A stretch of 64,000 nucleotides of DNA, taken from positions 1 to 64,000 of the forward strand of contig JBDHBX010000005.1 of the NCBI GenBank assembly GCA_039592335.1. Direction: 5' to 3'. The notes beneath the pieces are model-generated. The model saw only the letters and a list, made by a program, of their open reading frames with translations. It did not search any database and was not told the origin of the DNA. Positions 32,583-39,943 of this stretch are shown here, piece by piece; the first letter of the stretch is position 1, and each line of letters opens with the position of its first letter. Source of the stretch: WVYX01 sp039592335. GTDB lineage: Bacteria > Gemmatimonadota > Gemmatimonadetes > Gemmatimonadales > GWC2-71-9. A program made the translations under genes and the position numbers.

Positions 32583-32942
32583 GAGGTGGCGGAGCCGTAA
32601 GCCGAGTTCTGTTCGACGCGGAGCGCCGGAAGGTCATCTATCTGGGATGGCGGTCACCCGCCACCTCGAGCGGCCTACCCGCGGCTCAGACGGCCCGGGC
32701 CGGGCCTCGCCGCCTATTTGGCCTTGCTCCGACTGGGGGTTGCCGTGCCACGGCTGTTGCCAGCCGCGCGGTGGGCTCTTACCCCACCATTTCACCCTTA
32801 CCCACCGAAGCGGGCGGTATGTTTTCTGTGGCCCTATCCGTCGCCTTACGGCGCCCAGGCGTTACCTGGCAGTCTGCCCTACGGAGCTCGGACTTTCCTC
32901 GGCCCGCCGAAGCGGGCCGCGACCTATCACGCTCCACCACCC
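32583..32942 (-). ncRNA. rnpB: RNase P RNA (type A-like)
   Basis: On the minus strand the RNA begins near 32942. Helix P1 pairs GGTGGTGGAGC (32941-32931) with GCTCCGCCACC (32595-32585). Conserved regions appear in order: GAGGAAAGTCCGAGCTCC, then CAGACTGCCAGGTAACGCCTGGG, CACAGAAAACATACC, GGTAAGGGTGAAA, AGATAGATGACC, and ACAGAACTCGGCTTA near the 3' end. It is the catalytic RNA that trims tRNA 5' ends with RnpA. The exact ends are approximate. Short frames that overlap it are chance. Confidence 0.95.
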
Positions 32943-33050
32943 CTGTACCAAAAAGATAGCTCCGCACGATCCCGCACCACAGGGCGGAGTTTGAGGGGCG
33001 TTTGACGGAGGCCGGTCATCCTCCCGCCCCCTGTTGGCGAGGACAAGGCG

Positions 33051-33908
33051 ATGGCATACCGCGCGAACTCCATGGTGGCGACCGTCGTCGAGCCGCCCGA
33101 GCGGTCTCGGCTCGAAGCCGGGGCAAACGGTGGGTTCGCCGTCATTCACAGCGAAACACTGCGCGAAGCCCTTCGAACCGTGCGGGAGCGCCCGGTCAAC
33201 GCGGTGCTTGTCTCGCCCCGCTGTGTGGGCCCCGACCAGCTCTCCAACCTCACGACCCTCGTCCGGGGGTTCCCCGGTGTGCCGACCGTCGCCGTGCTGT
33301 CGCGACACGACGCGGCATCGAGCGAGCGCCTGCTGCACCTCGGAGCGTGTGGCGTGGCGCGGGTCCTGGACCTCGGCGTGCGGGATGGGTGGCAGCGACT
33401 ACGTGACCTGGTGGCGCAGCCCGCCGCGCCGACGGCGTCGCTCGTCCTGGCGCGGGTGGTGCCTGCCCTGGGGGACGCTAGCCCGAGCTGCAGGCGTTAT
33501 TTCCAGGTGCTCGTGCAACGCGCGCCGGCGGTCACGACGGTGCGTGCCCTCGCGCGCCAGTTGGGGGTGGGCACGAGCACGTTCATGTCGCGCTTCTTTC
33601 GCGCCGGCTTGCCCTCACCGAAGCGCTACCTTGCGGCGGTGCGCCTCGTGTACGCCGCGGGGCTCCTCGAATCACCGGGCCTGTCGATCGCCGACGTGGC
33701 CTACCGCCTGGAGTACTCGTCACCGCAGAGCTTCAGTCGACACCTGCGGACGGCGTTGGGGCTGACCGCCGGGGAGTTTCGCAAGCGGTATGCCTTCCAG
33801 GCCGCCCTCGATGACTTCATCGCACGCCTGATCGTCCCGTATCGGCAGCGCCTCCGCACGTTCCATCCGCTCCCCATCGGGGTGAGTGACTACGGACAGG
33901 ATTGGTGA
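33051..33908 (+). CDS. AraC-family regulator with N-terminal pseudo-receiver domain
   Basis: 285 aa. Residues about 10-120 look like a response-regulator receiver fold (FAVIHSETLREALRTVRE, NAVLVSP, GVPTVAVLSRHDAASSERLL, LGACGVARVLD) but the phospho-acceptor Asp after strand 3 is replaced by Ser-Pro. The C-terminal AraC domain has two helix-turn-helix units (VRALARQLGVGTSTFMSRFF; LSIADVAYRLEYSSPQSFSRH). It is probably a transcription factor not controlled by phosphorylation. The target is unknown. A second ATG at 33072 is possible. Confidence 0.75.
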   Translation: MAYRANSMVATVVEPPERSRLEAGANGGFAVIHSETLREALRTVRERPVNAVLVSPRCVGPDQLSNLTTLVRGFPGVPTVAVLSRHDAASSERLLHLGACGVARVLDLGVRDGWQRLRDLVAQPAAPTASLVLARVVPALGDASPSCRRYFQVLVQRAPAVTTVRALARQLGVGTSTFMSRFFRAGLPSPKRYLAAVRLVYAAGLLESPGLSIADVAYRLEYSSPQSFSRHLRTALGLTAGEFRKRYAFQAALDDFIARLIVPYRQRLRTFHPLPIGVSDYGQDW

Positions 33909-33967
33909 CGGCGCGAAGGTGCTGTGGGGCGGTTGGGCGTGCGATGAGGTTGGTGGTGTCGCAGGGT

Positions 33968-35704
33968 TCAGGCCTCGTGCGCTCCGGAGGGCCGCCGGGC
34001 CGCATCGTGCTCCTTGGTCGTGAACTCTGGCTGCATCACGGTGAAGCGCGCGATGCTCGCCTGTAGTCGCTCGGCCAGTTCGGCTAGCTGCTGGCCGGTC
34101 TGGGTAAGGCTTTCCATCGCCGTGATCTGTACCGCCATGGCATGCGCGGCGCTCGACGCGCCCGACGAGGCGGTGGAGCTGATCTCGGCCACGCGGGACA
34201 GCCGCTCGGCGAGCCCGCTCATGCGCGTGGCCTGGGCTTGCGAGCTCTGGGTGGTGGCGGTGACGAGGTCCGCGGCTTTGACCGCTCCCTGTTGAATCGC
34301 GTCGAGGGCGGCCCGGGCTTCGTCGGCGACTTCGCCCACGTCCCGTACCTGGGACTCTCCCGTGCTCATGGCGGTCGCGACGGCGGCGATCCCGGACTGG
34401 ATCTCGCTAATGACGTGTGTGGCCTCCCGTGCCGACTCGGCCGCTTCGCCCGCAAGTGTGCGCACTTGCTCCGCCACCGCCGCGAAGCCCTCGCCATGCT
34501 CCTCCGCCCGGGCCGCTTCGATGGCGGCGTTGAGCGCCAACAGACGGGTGCGCCGTGCGATCTTGGAGATCGTGTCGGCAAAGGCGCCGATTCCCTCGGA
34601 GAGCGAACGTAGGCCGTCGACAGTCGTCGCCGTGGCGCGCACCTCGGTGCCCACACTCAGCAGTGCTTCGCCGGCCCGCAGCACACTGTCCCGTCCCCGG
34701 GTCGCGGCGTCGACCAGCTCCCGTGCATCCACCTGCATGAGCTCAGCCTGGGAGTGGAGCTCCCTCGCTTCCTTTGCGGCTGACGTGCCATCGGAGCGGC
34801 CGCTCGCGGCGAGCTCGTGCTGCTCCCGCATGGCCTGCGCCAGCTGGGCCGCGGTGTCGGCCACGTGCCGGTTGGAGCTCAGCATTTCGCTCGCATGCGT
34901 CGCAAGCAACTCGGCGAACGCCGCTACCTCGTCGGCCTCGCGCTGGACCTGCGCAATGGTGTTGGCGGTCTCGTGGAGCATGCGGTTGAGGGACTGCTCC
35001 AGGAACCCCAGCTCATCGAGGTGTTGCGCTGGTGCACGGACGCCCAGGTCGCCCCCCTCGGCCTCGGCCATCACCCTGCGGGTGACGCGGATGCGGCGGA
35101 TGAGCGCCGCGGAGAGTTGCGTGACCATCCACGCAGCCCCAATGAACAGGAGTGCCTCGAGGTACACCGACGGTGATAGGGCAAAGGGGTCACGAGCCGT
35201 AAACAGCCAGGCGTGCAGCGCCGCGGCCGCCAGATAAGCCACCGAGCCGGCGAGGATGAGCGACTCTCCCACGCCACGACCTTGGTCGAGCGTATAGGGC
35301 ACGATGGCCACGAACAGCGCCGCGATCATTGCGCCCGGGCCGAAGAACGCGACGAGCGCCGCGGCGAGCGCCACATCGAGTCCCGCCGATGCGTAGATGC
35401 CCCACCAGCGGTACCAGCCGGTTCGCAGCAGCCCATCCATGCCCGCGTTTGCCGCCGCGGCCAGGACCACCAACGCCAGGAGCGGTATCAGTGACGCCGC
35501 GACGGCCCCCACGATCTTGCCGCTTAGGAGCAGCAGCGCGGTGGCTCCGATCAGCACCCAACGCCGCACGACACTGAGTCGTGTGGTCGCACGGTCCTTC
35601 AGCCGCTGCTCTTCCGTAGGAGATGCCTCGACCCAGCCCCGCATGCGCATCGCGAGCGATGTGCGCGAGACGCGGCCCTCGGTGCTCACGTCATTCGGGG
35701 TCAT
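33968..35704 (-). CDS. Methyl-accepting chemotaxis-like signal transducer
   Basis: 578 aa. About 5-6 membrane helices occupy residues 40-190 with almost no periplasmic sensor. They lead to a HAMP-like segment (RIRVTRRVMAEAEGGDLGVR) and a long coiled coil with the conserved tip RTRLLALNAAIEAARAEEHG followed by EGFAAVAEQVRTLAGE. The hairpin contacts CheA/CheW in normal chemoreceptors; no che genes are in the window. The start at 35704 overlaps pyrE by 14 bases. It may sense membrane state or an intracellular signal. Confidence 0.8.
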   Translation of the reverse strand: MTPNDVSTEGRVSRTSLAMRMRGWVEASPTEEQRLKDRATTRLSVVRRWVLIGATALLLLSGKIVGAVAASLIPLLALVVLAAAANAGMDGLLRTGWYRWWGIYASAGLDVALAAALVAFFGPGAMIAALFVAIVPYTLDQGRGVGESLILAGSVAYLAAAALHAWLFTARDPFALSPSVYLEALLFIGAAWMVTQLSAALIRRIRVTRRVMAEAEGGDLGVRAPAQHLDELGFLEQSLNRMLHETANTIAQVQREADEVAAFAELLATHASEMLSSNRHVADTAAQLAQAMREQHELAASGRSDGTSAAKEARELHSQAELMQVDARELVDAATRGRDSVLRAGEALLSVGTEVRATATTVDGLRSLSEGIGAFADTISKIARRTRLLALNAAIEAARAEEHGEGFAAVAEQVRTLAGEAAESAREATHVISEIQSGIAAVATAMSTGESQVRDVGEVADEARAALDAIQQGAVKAADLVTATTQSSQAQATRMSGLAERLSRVAEISSTASSGASSAAHAMAVQITAMESLTQTGQQLAELAERLQASIARFTVMQPEFTTKEHDAARRPSGAHEA

Positions 35705-36278
35705 CGCCGTCCTGCGGGGAGATACCGAGCTCGCGCAGCGACACCAGGACTTGCAGCGGGAAGCCCTCCCGCTCGATGGCGTCGCGGCCACCCTCTTCAC
35801 GGTCCACGACCGCCAGCACTCCGGCGACCACCCCGCCCGCGGCCGTCACCGCCTCGATGGCTCGTAGGGCGGATTGACCCGTCGTGATGACGTCCTCGAC
35901 GATGACCACGCGGGCGCCATCGTGGAAGCAGCCCTCGATCTGCCGCTTGGCCCCGTGCCCCTTGGGCTCCTTGCGCACGGTGAAGCCGTCGAGCTGAGGT
36001 GGGCGGTGCCGGCTCGCGATCGCGACGGCATACGCTACGGGGTCGGCGCCAAGGGTGAGGCCCCCCACCAGGGTGGCGTCCCACCCCGCGTCACGGACGG
36101 CGGTCAAGCCGAGCTCGCCGACGAGTTCCAGTCCCCGTGCCGACATGGTGGTGCGGCGGGCGTCGACGTAATAGCTGGACTTGCGGCCCGACGCGAGGGT
36201 AACCGAGCCCAGCTCCACGGACTTTTCCCGCAGAAGTTGGGCGAGTTCGGCGGTTCGGCTTGGCGGAGCAGCGCTCAT
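35691..36278 (-). CDS. pyrE: Orotate phosphoribosyltransferase
   Basis: 195 aa. It forms OMP from orotate and PRPP in UMP synthesis. The PRPP loop is VVIVEDVITTGQSALRAIE. An N-terminal LAQLLREKSVELGSVTLASG, then SSYYVDARRTTMSARG, and VRKEPKGHGAKRQIEG (catalytic loop) agree with the PyrE family. It is followed by the MCP-like gene with a 14-base overlap; the two functions are unrelated. Confidence 0.93.
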   Translation of the reverse strand: MSAAPPSRTAELAQLLREKSVELGSVTLASGRKSSYYVDARRTTMSARGLELVGELGLTAVRDAGWDATLVGGLTLGADPVAYAVAIASRHRPPQLDGFTVRKEPKGHGAKRQIEGCFHDGARVVIVEDVITTGQSALRAIEAVTAAGGVVAGVLAVVDREEGGRDAIEREGFPLQVLVSLRELGISPQDGDDPE

Positions 36279-36307
36279 GGGAGCAGTGGTAGTAGCTCCT
36301 GCAACTA

Positions 36308-37246
36308 CTAGTCTGTATCCAGGCGATCACGACGGAACATGGACTTGATGCCGCCCAGGAATCCGCCCCCTTTTCCCCCATCCTCCGGGGGCTGGTCCGG
36401 AGCACCGTCGGCGCCCGACTTGATCTGCCGTGCCAGCTCGCTCACCGATTGCTGCCGCGCCGACGGATCCCGGGACAGGCCCCGCATCACAGCCCGCTCG
36501 AGGGAACGGGGGAACTCGAGGCCCCGTACCGCTTCGTTTACGGGGGTGGGGTCCTGTGTGAGCAGTTGCTGGAACAGCTCGCGGGGGGAGCGCCCGGTGT
36601 AGGGGTGTCGCCCCGTGAGCAGGTAGTAGGTGATGGTCGCCACGCTGTAGATGTCGGCCGTCTCCTCCACCAACTCGCCCGACAGCGCCTCCGGCGCGAC
36701 GTAGTGGAGTGTGCCGACAAAGAACCCCGTCCGCGTGAGGCGCTCGGCGGAGTCGAGCTCCGCGTCACGTGCGATCCCGAAGTCCAGCAGCTTGACGTCG
36801 CGCGTCTGTGGGTTGTAGACGATGTTCTCGGGCTTGAGGTCGCGGTGGATGATCCCCACCGAGTGTGCCGTGTCGATCCCCTCGGCCAATCCCGAGACGA
36901 TGTGCGCCGTCAGGGAGGGAGACAGGCGGCCCGTGCGCTGCGCGAATTTCGAGAGCGGCTCGCCGTCGACCCACTCGAGCGCGAGGTAGTGCAGTCCGTC
37001 GACTTCACCGTAGTCGTACGTACGGACTACCGAGGGGTGCACAACGCGAGAGTGGTAACCTGCTTCGCGCAGGAACCGCTTGATCGCAGTGGGGTCGGCA
37101 CGCAGGCGCTCGCGCAGGATCTTCATGGCGACCTGGCCATGCTCGGGGTGATCCGCGCGATAGACCGTTGCGGTTCCGCCTTCGCCCACCCGCTCGCGCA
37201 GCCGGTAGGTCGCGATGGTGCGACCGGCGAGGTTCTCTTGAGGCAT
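36308..37246 (-). CDS. Ser/Thr protein kinase (PknB type), cytoplasmic
   Basis: 312 aa with all kinase landmarks: the Gly loop GEGGTATVY (21-29), Lys42 (VAMKIL), the catalytic loop HRDLKPEN (Asp136) and DFG (Asp155), then VGTLHYVAPEAL. After the catalytic domain comes a short Gly/basic tail (GGKGGGFLGGIKSMF) without a membrane helix or sensor repeats, so the kinase is probably soluble. The substrate is unknown. It is divergent from the transglycosylase gene, with 101 bases between them. Confidence 0.92.
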   Translation of the reverse strand: MPQENLAGRTIATYRLRERVGEGGTATVYRADHPEHGQVAMKILRERLRADPTAIKRFLREAGYHSRVVHPSVVRTYDYGEVDGLHYLALEWVDGEPLSKFAQRTGRLSPSLTAHIVSGLAEGIDTAHSVGIIHRDLKPENIVYNPQTRDVKLLDFGIARDAELDSAERLTRTGFFVGTLHYVAPEALSGELVEETADIYSVATITYYLLTGRHPYTGRSPRELFQQLLTQDPTPVNEAVRGLEFPRSLERAVMRGLSRDPSARQQSVSELARQIKSGADGAPDQPPEDGGKGGGFLGGIKSMFRRDRLDTD

Positions 37247-37347
37247 GTAAGTGCGCGAAAATAAGCGTTGGCCATGACCTTCGGCAAGCGCCCACGGTGA
37301 TTGGTGACACGGCCCCTGTGCAGGGAGCGACTATCTTAGATCCTGAA

Positions 37348-39570
37348 ATGAGCCTGTTTCGCCTGATCTTCGCCCTGGCCGTTGTCGCGGCCCTCGTGGT
37401 GCCGGCCGGTGCATGGCTCTGGCCCGCCCCGGACGATCCGCCGCCCGTATGGCACGAGGCGGAGCGGCTGCGGGGGGTCCTTGCCGCGGAAGCCCCGTCC
37501 CGGGCGGACGTGCTGGCAGCGGTGCGTGCCGAGTTGGCTCTGGGCCGAGCGGAGCACGCGCGTTCGATTCTGATCGAGCACGGCGGCGCATCGGCCTCAC
37601 ATCCCGAGACCTTCCCCCTCCTGGCCGACGCCGCGTACCAGAGTGGCGAGCACGAGATAGCGGGCGCGCTGTACAGCCGGTGGGCCGCGCACAACACCGG
37701 CGTCGACCGCGGGGTGTTCATGGCTCGGGCGGGCGATGCCTACGAGCGGGCGGGAATGCGCGACTCGGCCAAGATCCGGTATCGCGATGCGGCACGGCAG
37801 CTGCGCTCAATTGCCGGCTGGCTCGCGCTGCGAGAAGCCCGTGTCACGGACGATCCGGTGCAGACCTTCGCGCTGTTGCGGGAGACGCCGCCCGAAGCCG
37901 AGCACTTCGCAGCGGAGATCCGAGCCGACCTCTTCCTCGCCGCGGGCGACACGGCGCAGGCGATCGCGTCCTTCTTGACGGCCCGATTGGGAGTCGAGGC
38001 AGCGCGGTTGGCCGTTGCCGTGGGGGATACGGCGGTCGGGCAGCGCCTGGCGCTCGACGCCTTGCGCTCGCGCGATACCAACGACGTGCGGGGCGCGCTG
38101 GAGCTGCTCGCGGCGGGACCGAATCTGGATGACCCCGAAGAGTTGATCGCCGTGGCAGCGGCGTACCGGCGACTGCGGCAGCGGGCCGAGGCAGTGGCGG
38201 TAGCACGCCAGGCGGCGCGCTACCCGGAAGCAGCGGCGCGAGTCGTGCGACTCTGGGGGGACCTGGAGGTGGATGTGGGGCGCCTCCGCACTGCGATCGA
38301 CGCCTATGAGCGGGCGGCCGCGCTGGGGGGCGGCGAGGGAGCCCTGGCAGAGTACAAGCGAGCCCGACAGCTCTCCCGCTCCGGACAGGCGAGCCAGGGC
38401 AGTCGCGCGTTGCTGGCCTTTGCCCGCGACCATCCCGGGCATGCCCTCGCTCCCCAAGCGGTGTACCTGGTCGCCGAGCGGCATCGCCGCGCGCGGCGAT
38501 ACCGGCTGGCGGACAGCCTGCACGCCGCAGTGGCGCGTGGTTGGCCCACCCACGAGTACGCGGGGCGCTCGCGTCTTGTGCTGGCCACGCGCGGGGTCGC
38601 GCAGGGCGATACGTCCCGCGCCATGGAGTGGTACGAAGCCGAGGTCGCCGTGCGTGGGCCCTACCGCAACGCCGCACAGTTCTTCAGTGCCCAACTGGTG
38701 CAAGGCTCGGGTGACACGAGCGCGGCGCGTCGGCTGTGGACGGCGCTGGGCCGCGAGGATTCGCTCGGCTACTACGGTACAATGGCCCGGGCCACGGTCG
38801 GCATGCCGCGCCCGCGCTTCGAGCCGCACCCCCGGCCGGTCACGGCGCTCGCGATTCGCGTCATGCTCGATCGTATCGACCTGTTGCACGCCGCGGGGAT
38901 GGAGGAGGGGGCAGAGGAGGTCGTACGGTTGGCTGTGGCCTTGGAGGACCGCCCGGTTCAGGAGGCGCTCGATCTGGCCGAAGGCCTGATCGAGCGGGGA
39001 TGGGTGTCGCAGGGGATCCGTCTGGGATGGCGGGCGGCCAGAACGCTCACGCTCAATGACCCACGGGTGGTTCGCGTGATCTTCCCGTGGCCACTGCGGG
39101 ATCTCATCGAGCGTGAGGCCGCCGAGTACGGCGTGGATCCCTACCTCCTGGCGGGATTGATCCGCCAGGAGTCGAGCTTCATGCAGCAGGCGACTTCGCG
39201 CGCCGGAGCCCGGGGATTGATGCAGCTCATGCCGCAGACCGCGAAGGCTGTCGCGCGACGCGTGGGCATCGAGTGGAGCGAGGAGCTACTGGGAGTGGCT
39301 GACGCGAATCTCCATGTGGGCACCGCGCACCTCACGGCGCTGCTGAAGACATACGACGGCGACGTGATTCTCAGCCTGGCCGCGTACAACGCCGGTGGGC
39401 GTCCGGTGGCGCGGTGGCGGCGGTACCCCGAGGCGAGCGACCCGCTCCGGTTCGTGGAGCGCGTGCCGTACGAGGAGACACGCGGCTACCTGAAGACGGT
39501 GCTGCGCAACATCGAGCTCTACCGGGCCCTCCACCCGCCGGACGAATCGATCCCCGGCGATGGTCCGTGA
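37348..39570 (+). CDS. Soluble-type lytic transglycosylase with TPR-like superhelix
   Basis: 740 aa from ATG 37348. An N-terminal membrane anchor or signal sequence (LFRLIFALAVVAALVVPAG) is followed by a long helical TPR-like ring (about 60-570). The C-terminal SLT domain has catalytic Glu608 in LIRQESSFMQQATSRAGARG, followed by LMQLMPQTAK, HVGTAHLTALL and SLAAYNAGG. Slt70-type enzymes cleave peptidoglycan glycan strands to 1,6-anhydroMurNAc products. The ring size is close to the family norm. Confidence 0.92.
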   Translation: MSLFRLIFALAVVAALVVPAGAWLWPAPDDPPPVWHEAERLRGVLAAEAPSRADVLAAVRAELALGRAEHARSILIEHGGASASHPETFPLLADAAYQSGEHEIAGALYSRWAAHNTGVDRGVFMARAGDAYERAGMRDSAKIRYRDAARQLRSIAGWLALREARVTDDPVQTFALLRETPPEAEHFAAEIRADLFLAAGDTAQAIASFLTARLGVEAARLAVAVGDTAVGQRLALDALRSRDTNDVRGALELLAAGPNLDDPEELIAVAAAYRRLRQRAEAVAVARQAARYPEAAARVVRLWGDLEVDVGRLRTAIDAYERAAALGGGEGALAEYKRARQLSRSGQASQGSRALLAFARDHPGHALAPQAVYLVAERHRRARRYRLADSLHAAVARGWPTHEYAGRSRLVLATRGVAQGDTSRAMEWYEAEVAVRGPYRNAAQFFSAQLVQGSGDTSAARRLWTALGREDSLGYYGTMARATVGMPRPRFEPHPRPVTALAIRVMLDRIDLLHAAGMEEGAEEVVRLAVALEDRPVQEALDLAEGLIERGWVSQGIRLGWRAARTLTLNDPRVVRVIFPWPLRDLIEREAAEYGVDPYLLAGLIRQESSFMQQATSRAGARGLMQLMPQTAKAVARRVGIEWSEELLGVADANLHVGTAHLTALLKTYDGDVILSLAAYNAGGRPVARWRRYPEASDPLRFVERVPYEETRGYLKTVLRNIELYRALHPPDESIPGDGP

Positions 39571-39586
39571 GGACGACAGCCCCTGC

Positions 39587-39616
39587 TTGACAGCCCTCCG
39601 CGGCGGTGCGCAAGAT
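39587..39616 (+). promoter_or_regulatory. Candidate promoter of the cold-shock gene
   Basis: TTGACA (39587-39592), 18 bases, then CAAGAT (39611-39616), about 45 bases before the ATG. The leader carries AGGAGGAG immediately upstream of the start codon. Confidence 0.4.
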
Positions 39617-39660
39617 TGGCTCGTCGGCTTCGGCTAGGGATACTCGCAGGAGGAGAGGCA

Positions 39661-39867
39661 ATGACACGGGGGAAGGTGAAGTGGTTCAATGACTCCAAGG
39701 GCTATGGGTTCATTGAGCCCGAGGAGCAAGGTGGCAAGGACGTGTTCGTCCACTTTTCCGCCATCCAGATGGACGGCTTCAGGACACTGGCCGAAGGACA
39801 CGAAGTCGAGTTCGAGCTGTCCAGTGGCGAGAGAGGGCAACACGCGGCGAACGTCGTCCGGGTATAG
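39661..39867 (+). CDS. Cold-shock domain protein (CspA family)
   Basis: 68 aa. RNP1 is KGYGFIEP and RNP2 is DVFVHFSAI in a standard five-stranded OB fold (MTRGKVKWFNDSKGYGFIEP). It is an RNA/ssDNA chaperone. AGGAGGAG precedes the ATG and a terminator follows, so it is a single-gene unit between the transglycosylase and polA. Family paralogues are common; this one could be general rather than cold-specific. Confidence 0.95.
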   Translation: MTRGKVKWFNDSKGYGFIEPEEQGGKDVFVHFSAIQMDGFRTLAEGHEVEFELSSGERGQHAANVVRV

Positions 39868-39892
39868 CCCTTTCTCCCCCTCAGCGTGTGTG

Positions 39893-39919
39893 ACGCCCCG
39901 ACCGCTTGCGGCGGGGCGT
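39893..39919 (+). terminator. Terminator after the cold-shock gene
   Basis: ACGCCCCG (39893-39900) pairs with CGGGGCGT (39912-39919), followed by TTTCC. It ends 25 bases before the polA start. Confidence 0.7.
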
Positions 39920-39943
39920 TTCCATTACTGCTATTTTCCCCCC

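Noticed and set aside
32647..33005. Short coding frames across the rnpB region
   Set aside because: The region folds as RNase P RNA with conserved segments and the P1 pairing.
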